A stretch of DNA of 64,000 nucleotides from Zoroaster sp. YZ-2022 (taxonomy: Eukaryota; Echinodermata; Asteroidea; Forcipulatida; Zoroasteridae): positions 7,245,500 to 7,309,499 of the forward strand of contig CM055835.1 of the NCBI GenBank assembly GCA_029582265.1. Direction: 5' to 3'. Of the stretch, positions 21,541 to 31,077 are shown piece by piece. Each line of letters begins with the position of its first letter. Within the stretch, counting starts at the first letter, position 1. Below the pieces are notes generated by a model that saw only the letters and a program-made list of their open reading frames with translations, had not been told where the DNA came from and did no database searches. Both the position numbers and the translations under genes were made by a program.

Positions 21541-23149
21541 TTATGTTGGGTTTGCGTTTTGGAAGCTAAGATTTTATATGGCCAGTTTTCTCTGAGTTTA
21601 TCGCATTACATTGACATCGAAACTACCGTATGTGTAATACTGCTTTGCGTACCACAGTCAACTTGCTCTAAATTCACCTTTTCACCAAGTGCTATCTGGA
21701 AGGAATTTTTCCAGTACACGTTTTTGGAATATGTCTATCCTTATCAACAAAAATATGATATACTAAGGGGTCGCTTCATGTTGAAACTCGGACCTTTTCA
21801 ACGACGAGATACCAGTCTGTGAAGGTTTCAGCTCAATATGGTTTTCTCTGAAATGAGAGCACTTACGGCAGAATAACTTTTTAGGATGACTGATAGGCTA
21901 CCTTTACCAACTTCACATCAAGATAGCTTTGGAATTTTTTAAAGGTAATTACCGATGTTGTACGTTGCATTTCATGTTTTCTTTGAAATGGTTGCTCATA
22001 ATAGTCTCAGGATGATTCGTACCTTACTGTAACTTCCTTCACATTAGCTTTCAGATAATGATTTGGTAATTTTGTAATCAGGTTATTATATACCAATGTT
22101 GTATTCTACCTAGTAGGCCTTTTATAATTATACAATATGTAACGACCGCCTGCTCAATGCGGCAGCGTTGACTAAAGGCTTCTTTTGAATTTCCATAGGC
22201 CTTTTTCCTGGTTGAATGTTGTAATAGACTTCAGCGCATGCATAGTGATACACGAAAACACGATTGTGAGATCAGGACAATCCCGTTTTATTTACGATGC
22301 CGTCTGTTTATTTTATGACTGGTTGTTTCGATTAAGATAAAATTGTGAAGTAAGCAAAAATCTTACTTCCTGATTGAGGGAAGGCACATTCAACAAGTAG
22401 GGAAGAAATGCCTAATGATAGTCCTTAAAACCAATTAAAACATGGTCAAGAACAGAAACAGACACAGTGAACAAATGACAACAACAGTAAATGATGAAAA
22501 GAGTACACAGTTAATTTCTAAGACTGCTGAGACCAATCGGAGAGAAAGCTATGTTGAAAACTGAGATTTTCTGACAATTTAGACTTATGATCCGGTAAAA
22601 GCGTATTGCCTTTCCGTGACGACCAGGCGCGTAGCGAATGGGTGACGAAAGGGGCTGTTCCCCCACCTTGGGACCCTTTTTGATAGGCCTATTGTCTTTA
22701 AATAAATAAATAAATCGGCCCACGACGAAATATTTGACCCCAATTTTCTTTTAAAATAGGGGGGGGGGGTATTTGCTCTGTGACTCAACAATATTTCTCA
22801 GACGAAACCTGTGAAAGTTTAAGCTTATGTCATTGTGAAAAAATAGTGACAAAGCATTTAAATTGATCGTATTCATTCCAACGTGGAATTTGTGACTTCG
22901 GATGGAAAAAAAATGGATATGGTAAATGTTAATTTTACTAATTGTTAATTTCACTAAAATGATAAAATGAAAATGATAAGTGTACCATAATCAAGACAGC
23001 TGGCGGGTATTCCCGCCTGTCACATAAACACGTTTAGCCTACATATAATTAATAAGGAGTCCACTGTTCTACCAGGGCCATTTCATGGCAGTCTCTGTAT
23101 GTACATGTATGTGAAATTTTTACATTTTATTATTTTGATCTCTACATAA
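21541..23149. other. No gene seen
   Basis: Intergenic DNA between gene A (3' end at 30.8 kb) and gene B (5' end at 20.04 kb). It includes a repeat F tail near 22790-22900 and a G run at 22759-22770. No recognisable coding frame. Confidence 0.5.
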
Positions 23150-23821
23150 GGCAAAAAAAAAAGATGTTGAGTTGCCCTCCACCGACCGACCCAAAAGTGC
23201 TGAAATCTCGGGTCGGGTGTTTTTTTTTTCCCCGTCATTCATAGGCCTATTTATTAATGAAACTTACCAATTTTCTTTGTATAAAACATAATACGTTTGA
23301 TTTGTGAAATTTTCCACTTTTTTTACCGGTAAATTTACCGGTACCAAGACTCAATCTACATGTTTTCAAATCGAATGGCCCCGGCCCTCACATGGTGCAC
23401 TGCCTTCGCACACACTGTGTGCCAACGATTGCGACTCAAATCTACACGTTTTCCAATCGAATGGCCCCTCACATGTTTTCCACTGACTTCGCGCACTGTT
23501 TTGTATGTCAATGATTGCGACTCGATCTACACGTTTTCAAATCGAATGGCCACTCACATGTTGCATGTTCAGCATTGCACGCAATATGGATGAATTTGCT
23601 GTGTCAATTACAGCGAAAAGTACAACAAAAATGCTTGGGATACTTTTATTCTGAAGCAAAATTCCTTGCTGATAGGTATACAAATGAAAAACATGGTATG
23701 TGGTTTCAGTTCCAATGCATTTCAATCTTAAAATGACAGTCAAGGAGAAAAAAAAAATCCCGACCGACCGACCCCTTCAAATATTTTCACTGGAGGGCAA
23801 CTCAACAATTTTTTGGGGGCC
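23150..23821. mobile_element. DNA element with GGC-A(n)-GTTGAGTTGCCCTCCA ends
   Basis: Left end tgttgagttgccctcca after an A run; right end is its inverted partner tggagggcaactcaacaatt followed by ttttgggggcc. The inner ends also pair (accgaccgaccc against cgaccgaccgacccc). No transposase frame. The tandem repeat at 23346-23600 lies inside it. Confidence 0.65.
23346..23600. repeat. Three-unit tandem repeat of about 85 bp
   Basis: Units start at gactcaatctacatgtttt (23348), gactcaaatctacacgtttt (23432) and gactcgatctacacgtttt (23519), each followed by caaatcgaatggcc and ctcacatgtt. It is the core of the surrounding element. Confidence 0.8.
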
Positions 23822-24750
23822 TAATATCAAGTATTGTAAATAAATACAAACAATCTAAAAATAATAAGATTTGAGATGAAGTCCTTTCATAAAAATCTTA
23901 ATAAATGTGTTTCTGTTTACATCTAAAAATAGAAGATGTTATGATGTCTGCCACAATTATTGACATGCCTTTCACAACCTTTTAAGACATTTCCTGTGTA
24001 TATGTGTGACATCGTTGGAGAATAAGACCGAAAACTGAAAATAGATTCCGCAATTAGTATAGGTTCAGACTTGTCTGGACGTTTTTATTCGAAATGAAAC
24101 AAAATTAACAGTTTCACTACACAATAGTTAACTAAATAATAACTTAGAACTGGTTTACATCTGAATAAATGGCAAATCTTGAATGTAAGTTTAAGCAAAC
24201 TTGTAATCTGTAACCTCAATTTGGTTGAAATCGATGAAACCAGTCCTTAAAACATTCCTTTAACATGACGTTTATCAAAACGTTTAACTAAACTGTTGAT
24301 CCCAATGCTATAAAATTATGTTTATCAGAAAAGAAATGTTATTAAAGAACTGCAATCTATTATCTTTTTGACGTTAATACTTCGCAAATCTTTATCAATG
24401 TTTTGAAAAAAAAATCACTTCTATTTACACTTACTATTCTATTTCAGCTTTATTCATAGCAAAAGGTCAAAGGTCGGGGTGGTGTTGCCATGTATGTCCA
24501 CGACTCACTTACCTTTAAAGTGCGTGATGACCTTAAATTAGACAATACTCTTTGTGACTTACTTTTTATTGAGATTCCTCAAATGAGACATTTAATTATC
24601 ATTGCTGGGGTTGTGTACATACCAAGCCCCCTGATACTAACGTTAATTCATTTGTCGATGCATTTGGTACACTACTCACTAAAATAAATTCTCTTTTTTC
24701 ATAATGGGGGATTTTAACATCGATCTCATCAAACATGAGCATCACAACCT

Positions 24751-24878
24751 ACGATCAGAGCATACTGGACGATCAGAGCATACTGATCGAAACGTCGAGT
24801 TGTACCCCCAGTTCTTTTCAGAACTAATTACTACTCAATTGAGATTCCACATGGTGTCACCGCAATTAGTCTTACTTA
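24751..24878 (+). repeat. Penelope-like / hammerhead-like fragment, copy 2
   Basis: Starts with a doubled acgatcagagcatactg, then atcgaaacgtcgagttgtac and cccagttcttttcagaacta, to cttactta. Almost identical to the copy at 7300-7420, though that copy is in a different LINE on the other strand. The LINE reading resumes on both sides, so this is an insertion. Confidence 0.6.
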
Positions 24879-24989
24879 CTAACCAAACTTTGTCACTTCA
24901 CTCTTCAGTAATTCCCATCTTGCATTGATTAATAAGCCTACTCGCATAACCAGCTCGTCTGCAACGCTCATTGATAATATCATGAGTGT

Positions 24990-25335
24990 CGTGGCCGATC
25001 CGAGCGGTCTAGCTTACCGGACTCAAGTGCTGGCGTTAGCAGCAGAATGTGGGTTCGAATCCCGGCCGTGAAACTTGTGTCCTTGAGCAAGACACTTAAC
25101 CATAATTGCTTATAGGGGCAGAGGCAGTTTAACAACTGCCTTGTTCTGGACTAGTTACCCCTCCCAGTCATAATTATTCGCACCGTGAAGACGCTGGTTA
25201 TTAAATTGTCTTGTTTCGGTGCGACGGGCTGGTTCTTCAGTGTGGAGTCGTTGTAACAACTCAATGACTTAGTAGCCCCCACCTTAGAGTGGCCACTGGC
25301 CTTGTGTGGGGCGATTTACATTTTTAAAAAAAACG
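24990..25335 (+). mobile_element. tRNA-derived SINE
   Basis: The head gtggccgatccgagcggtct (A box) through gtgggttcgaatcccggcc (B box) is a clear tRNA-like unit of the Leu/Ser kind with a long variable arm. The body contains ttgagcaagacacttaacc, a block found in several deuterostome SINE families, and the element ends in an A-rich tail (tttttaaaaaaaac). It is inserted in the CR1/L2-like LINE. Confidence 0.85.
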
Positions 25336-26289
25336 ACTTACAGGTGCATCAAGGTAGGCTCTTCTCTTTTATGATACAACTGATACAGTTTTTCAGATCA
25401 CACAGTTGAATGATTCACCTTGTATTATGAGAGATAATTATCAGTGTTATAACATCACAAAGCAAATCAAGGAAGACTTGGCCATTATTAATTGGAATTA
25501 TGTTTATTATAATTTATTGATGATCCTATATGATGGATTTAATGCATTTACGTCTCATTTCTCTAATATTATGTACAAATAACATTTCCGCTGCAGAAAG
25601 CTCAACCCAAGAGAAAGTTAAAATCCTGGATGGCAGATGGCATTTTACAGTCCATCAAATGTAAGAACAAATTGTACCGAAAATTCCTCAAAAGACCAAA
25701 CGTGGAGAATGCAAACATTTATAAACTTTTCCGTGATAGACTGAATGCCGTACAAACAAGCCAAAATCAACTTCAAGCTAAATCCAATATTAGAGAGACC
25801 TGGAATATCATTAATTCCATCCTGAAGCCTGTCGGTTCCGGAAAGACATGTGATTACACCTTCAACTGCAATAGTAAGCAAATCAGTGGCGCCGATTTAC
25901 AAAATTGTATCAGTAAAAGTACCATTAACTTAAGCCAGAAGCCCATATAATTATAGCATGAATAGTCTGAGTAGTCATTTTACTGCAAATACCTACAAGC
26001 TTACATTTTTTCTATTTTATTTAGTTTAAAGTATTTTAAAAATGAATATTCCGTGTGTTTAGCTATTCTATTTACCATAATTATCATCACGCTGATTCAT
26101 GAAGTAATTTATACTCACTTCAAGGATCAATTAATTTTTAATATGAGAATATTTTTGAAAGCAATTTACTTTCTTTGTACTAAGAAAATAGAATTTTAAG
26201 AAATTAGGGTAAAAGCTACACACTAAAAGTACATCTTTAACAACAATATAATTGTAAGCGAAATGTACATAAAAATACCAGCAACTTAA

Positions 26290-26560
26290 ACTAAATATCA
26301 GCATCTAATATAGGTTTTCCCAGCCAATTTCGGCAAATAAGCAACCAATTTAAACACTGCATTATTCTGTTTCGCGCGAAATTTAATGCTGCTCAAAATC
26401 ATCATTCAATTTCGTTTTATGAGTAGCCAATAGTACTCTTGCGTCATGCGATTTAAACAAAACCATCCAATTTAACAATCCACTCGAACGGCATGCAATT
26501 TCGCAGCTTTTCGCGGCGCGTATTTGGTCATTCAAAATCATTATTGGGCAGGCATCTGTG
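26290..26560. repeat. Dispersed repeat G, copy 1
   Basis: Contains aggttttcccagccaattt, tgctcaaaatcatcattcaa, agtactcttgcgtcatg, ccactcgaacggcatgcaat and cgcggcgcgtatttggtc. The same blocks appear inverted at 57520-57730, where a TTAA MITE adjoins them. The first block also occurs at 57150-57195 and near 49893. No gene is seen in 25951-26860. Confidence 0.65.
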
Positions 26561-26867
26561 GAATTTGTGCAACTTTGTTAAACTTCGTTTAACTTTAGTT
26601 TCCTATAGATTTTTAAAGGTACAAAACGGTTCACTAATGAATGAATGGACAATAAGAAACCAGGATAAAAAATGATAAAGACACTCTCAAACAATAAAAA
26701 CAGGTTATAATGAAACATGAAACGGAGAGGGCGCTGTCCCCGGATAGCGTCGACACACGTACACTGTATAGCGAAATCAATAACTAAGTCGTGGGTACAG
26801 TTGTGCATTGCGACCTCGTATATGTTCGAACTCAATCAACAGGCTTGGATCTTCTGTAATCGAAAGT

Positions 26868-28070
26868 TTCCTACAACCACAAAAGTAGATTGAACGTTTT
26901 CGACAAATCCATTTTTCTGCTTTTCTGCTTCCAGAAAAGCAGATTAGACGTTTTGTCACACAGTGGCCTAAAAGTGGACATCTGCTTTTCTGGTTTCCCA
27001 CAACCCGAAAAGTAGATCGAACGTTTTGGACAAATCCATTTTCTGCTTTCCTGCTTCCCAAAAAGCGCTTGAAGAAAAGCAGATTTAATGATTTGGTAAA
27101 ACTACTCCCTTATCCACAAAATAATGGAGGAATTCTACCAATGCACCAATACAATGCACGCGATAGCTGTCGCTGAAAAATAGGGACGGGACATCACAGA
27201 TCAAACGGAAGCGCGCTGACATTATTATTCCTCCCCGCACTTCTTTGAACGGAACGCGCCTACCTGGCGCCTACATAGGACATGTATTGTGAAGGTAGGA
27301 TTAGTCCATTATTTTGTGGATAGGGGAGTAGATTTATCAAATCTGCTTTTCTTCAAGTGCAAAGCAGACTTGTCCATTTTTAAGCCACTGTTGAGAAAAT
27401 GTTCGATCCGCTTTCGGAAAGCAGAAAAGCAGAAACTGGCTTTGTCGAAAACGTTCAATCTGCTTTTCTGGTTGTAGGAAACCAGAAAAGCAGATGTTCA
27501 CTTTTTGACCGCCAGTGTAGGTGAACAAGTAAAATCTGCTTTTCTTGAAAATGAAAAGCAGAGTAGTAGAAAAATGGATGTTACCAAAATGTTCAATCTA
27601 CTTTTTACGTGGAAGAAAAGCAGAAAAATAGAAAAATGCACTAGCCAACAACGTTCAATCTGCTTTTTCATTATTTAGAAAGCTGAAAAGCAGATGTCCA
27701 CTTTTCGACCTCCATACCTCCATACACGATGTGTCTAAACGTCTAATCTGCTTTTCGGGAAGCAGAAAAACAGAAAAACGGATTTGTCGAAAGCGTTCAA
27801 TCTGCTTTTCTGGTTGTAGGAAACTATAAAAGCAGATGTCCACTTTTTGACCGCCAGTGTAGGTGTGAACATGTAGAATCTGCTTTTCTTAAAAATTTAA
27901 AACAGAAAAGTAAAAAAATGGATGTTGCCAAAATGTTCAATATACTTTTTAGGTGGAAGAAAAGCAGAAAAGTAGAAAAATGCACTTGTCTAGCCAACAA
28001 CGTTTAATCTGCTTTTTCATTATTTAGAAAGCTGAAAAGCAGATGTCCGCTTTTTGACCTCCATACCCTT
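26868..28070. repeat. Large palindrome of AAAAGCAGA/TCTGCTTTT hairpin repeats
   Basis: The left arm (26868-27130, plus orientation) and right arm (27275-28070, minus orientation) meet around gtgcgcg-rich DNA at 27.15-27.27 kb. The innermost matching pair is cttgaagaaaagcagattt...ctactccc(t/c)tatccac against its inverse. The right arm holds two further tandem units about 330 bp apart (27479-27715 and 27807-28062), each ending near gacctccata. Subunits also form small hairpins. Confidence 0.85.
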
Positions 28071-29110
28071 CTCACTAGGCCATTTTAGACCAGACGTTTT
28101 GAACTCATGCCATAAAAGATGGCGCCTCTAATAAGCGACGTACAGTCTACCGCTGCTGAAGATAAAATAATATTTTCTATGATTTGTTGCCATTTACACG
28201 TTAATTTCCATATTAGGAAATGTGCTACAATTAATATTTTATATTTCAGTTGTATATTGAAATGCATAAAGGTTTTTCTGTGTCTGAAAAAGCTCAATAA
28301 ACGGTTGGGGTATGGTCATGCTTTTTGTTCGGAAAATGGCGCACACTTGTGTTGGGTTTGTACAAAAAGTATAATACGTGATTTCCTATGTGCCAGTCTT
28401 GTGTAGTAAACTTGTATAAGTCTCCTAGTATCTTTTGGAAAGTTTCAAAATAACATTTTTGTTAATATGATGCGTTTAGGAACAATGTGTTACAAGACTA
28501 GGATTTAGTTCACAGCCTTTTGTGATCAATTTCATTGTTAAAAGAGTATCTTGTGTTTATTATCAATATAATATTACAAGGTGGTGTCAATTTATACCGG
28601 TTATATATACTTCTAGTGGTTAGTTTTGATAATACTTTTCGAACAAAATGGTGATACTTTTATATTGTTACTTATTATAATATTTCCCGTTTTTTCTCTT
28701 TCATTGGACTGTTATTTGATCCCTCTGCCTCCCCGTATGTCTGGCCTGTTCTTGTCATCCGTCTTTCCAGAATTTTACTGGAGGGGTATACTGCCTTAAA
28801 AATAAGGAAACGAGTACGAAAACGTGCCTTCATTACTCTGTTTTAATTTCTGCTTTTTTTTTAATGACTACATCTTTAAAATGAAAACACTACAAAATCG
28901 TTGCAAAATCGGCTATACCTTTTCTGAACAAACAACACAGTCTTTACAACAAAGATGTGCAGGCTATTTCATTTTGAACTTTTATATAGCTTTTTCCATA
29001 ATTATTTGGATAGAAATTGTTTGGCTAAATATGATGTAAAAAAGTGAACAAATTAATGAATTTAATTATAAAATAACAATGGCCCCTAAGGGCTAATTAA
29101 TGCTTCGGTC
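28071..29110. other. No gene seen
   Basis: AT-rich intergenic DNA with no recognisable domain, tRNA or repeat end. Confidence 0.5.
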
Positions 29111-29217
29111 TGTGTGAAATTTCTCATTTTAAAATTACGTCTACATATGGAAAACAAAGCAAGCGCGTCACCAAGATGTAATTGTTGTCTTAGTTTGTGT
29201 AAGTTTTTTGGCGCACA

Positions 29218-29510
29218 TAATTATCAGCAAGCATTGTGGTGTGGGTCCATGCGGCCTGCACATATCAGCAAGCATTGTAGTGTGGGTCCATGCGGCCTGC
29301 ACATATCAGCAAGCATTGTGGTGTGGGTCCATGCGGCCTGCACATATCAGCAAGCATTGTGGTGTGGGTCCATGTGGCCTGCACATATCAGCAAGCATTG
29401 TGGTGTGGGTCCATGCGGCCTGCCCATATCAGCAAGCATTGTGGTGTGTGTCCATGCGGCCTGCATATATCAGCAAACATTGTGGTGTGGGTCCATGCGG
29501 CCTGCCTATG
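29218..29510 (+). repeat. 41-bp tandem repeat, about seven copies
   Basis: Unit catatcagcaagcattgtgg followed by tgtgggtccatgcggcctgca. Unit starts are at 29259, 29300, 29341, 29382, 29423, 29464 and 29505 (a partial unit precedes 29259), an exact 41-bp period. Because 41 is not a multiple of 3 and the unit has no stop in any plus frame, all three frames stay open across the array. This explains the three overlapping frames of 73-176 codons. Confidence 0.9.
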
Positions 29511-29519
29511 ATCTCTGGA

Positions 29520-30798
29520 AGCTGTGCGATTTCAGATTTGAGCGATCCAAAATATAGCTCAGAGTGCATAAAGAACCATTTGTTTTTTAAAGAACAGAAG
29601 CAAATCTTTGCCCACCCCAAATACATTAACATTTTAATAAAATGTGACCAAGATGGGGGTTTGTTCCCACTAACCTCCTCCCAACTGGTGACGCGCATGC
29701 GAAGTGTACCAATTGCCACACACAGATTTGTAGCCTAGATAGGCAAAACACTTGTCTTTTATTGTCTGATGTTTTAATCTACGACAAATTTTAATCTACG
29801 ACTGAGGAATCCTTACAAAACTGAATAAACGAAGCTTAGTTGATAAAATATTTCTTCTTAATAAAAACATAAATGATGAGTTTTACATCAAACTTAACAC
29901 TTAGTGTAAAATTTATGATGGTATAAAACATCCCTTACAATATTAATGTCTCAGGTGATGTCAATTATTATATCAATTTCCTGAAACAATTCCACGTCAG
30001 AATAATAAAAAAATCAAAATGTATTTTCACTATTTTCTCGAAAACGACACAACTTAATAAACTGAAACGTTTACAGGTTGGTTATATAATATACATCTTG
30101 ATTTAAAGAGAGTATAAAATACGTATAGATGCAGATTTGCACACGCTATCAAAAGTAGGCTATAGTTTTATTTTAACTAATACATTTTCCAGGAAGCAAC
30201 GACAACGGGGACCTGGAACCTCCCACACACACGCAGTGAGCCAAACATTATAGTGCTTAATCACTGGTATTCAAAATGTTGCACCTGTAGAATTCTAGTA
30301 TTTTTATTTGATAATTAATGAACAGATAATGTTACCTTGGTAACAGGTCAAGCACCCTCTATCAGTATTGTGGATTTGTGGACGGCAAATTTGTATGTTT
30401 TTGTTTCACTTGTACTTGGACTCTCTGAATCTCATCAAATATTGTAGAACGTTGACAAAGGTTACGATTTGAGATACACTATATAAGCATGGTTTATTAT
30501 TGTTAAAATAAATTAAAAAATTAAATTAAAAACATGTTAAAAAGTGCGATCAAAAGTGCGATCACAATGAACGAATTCTTAACAGTGTAGGCCTAGTGCC
30601 TAACCTAGAATTACAATACTTAATAATGTATCTGCTGACCAGACACCACAAGACTTTATTCAATCGACAATCACTATAAGTTAGAGCAGTTACACACCAA
30701 TGCAAATATAACACGGAAACTAAATAAGGTAAGTGAACTGTTCTTATCTGATGCAACTCGACTCTGAAAAGTATTGTCGCTTGTCAGATCATGATAGA
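29520..30798. other. No gene seen; 3' flank of gene A
   Basis: AT-rich. Includes a repeat F tail near 29940-30130. The 3' untranslated region of gene A probably lies just below 30799. No convincing poly(A) signal can be singled out (AATAAA-like strings exist on the minus strand). Confidence 0.4.
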
Positions 30799-31077
30799 TT
30801 ACAGAGTATCACCTATAACTAGTGGTCGTTTAAAGTTGTGCATACTCATCTCAGGAGTCGAGGGTTGACCAATCGGAGTAACGGTGCCTTTGGCATTTCC
30901 TTTTCCACTACAAGACTTTATGAGAAGGACAATCACGGCAACACCAAGAAGAACCACAGCGACAGAGCCAACTGCTATACCGACGATAACACCCATGCTC
31001 AGGTTGTCTACTGGGTTGTCTGCTGGTTTGTCTGCTGGTTTGTCTGTTGGTTTGTCTGTTGGTTTGTCTGTTGGTTT
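30799..31077 (-). CDS. Gene A exon 16 (last): KPTD stalk, transmembrane helix, cytoplasmic tail
   Basis: Acceptor gtgcag|AAA at 31078, phase 0; stop TAA at 30799-30801. It encodes six to seven K-P-(T/A)-D repeats made by a 12-bp minisatellite, then VIVGIAVGSVAVVLLGVAVI (membrane helix) and a tail with KSCSGKGNAKG and HNFKRPLVIGDTL. The tail has no recognised signalling motif. Confidence 0.85.
   Translation of the reverse strand, partial: KPTDKPTDKPTDKPADKPADNPVDNLSMGVIVGIAVGSVAVVLLGVAVIVLLIKSCSGKGNAKGTVTPIGQPSTPEMSMHNFKRPLVIGDTL

Larger units (their letters stand above)
24460..25950 (+). mobile_element. Degenerate CR1/L2-like LINE
   Basis: Endonuclease pieces in order: RGGVAMYVHDSLTFKVRDDL (24475-24535), LLFIEI, YIPSP, MGDFNIDLIKHEHHN (24704-24748), then after an insertion HLALINKPTRITSSSATLID (about 24916-24975). 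After a SINE insertion the linker resumes at about 25600 with MADGILQSIKCKNKLYRKFL and ETWNIINSILKP (to about 25830). That order is the endonuclease plus linker of CR1/L2-type elements. No reverse transcriptase part is visible beyond 25950. Confidence 0.8.

Noticed and set aside
29218..29510. Possible CRISPR-like array
   Set aside because: The repeats are contiguous 41-bp units with no unique spacers, and the genome is animal-like.
29114..29738. Long overlapping plus-strand ORFs (147, 176 and 73 codons)
   Set aside because: All arise from the stop-free 41-bp tandem repeat read in three frames; no conserved domain or splice context.
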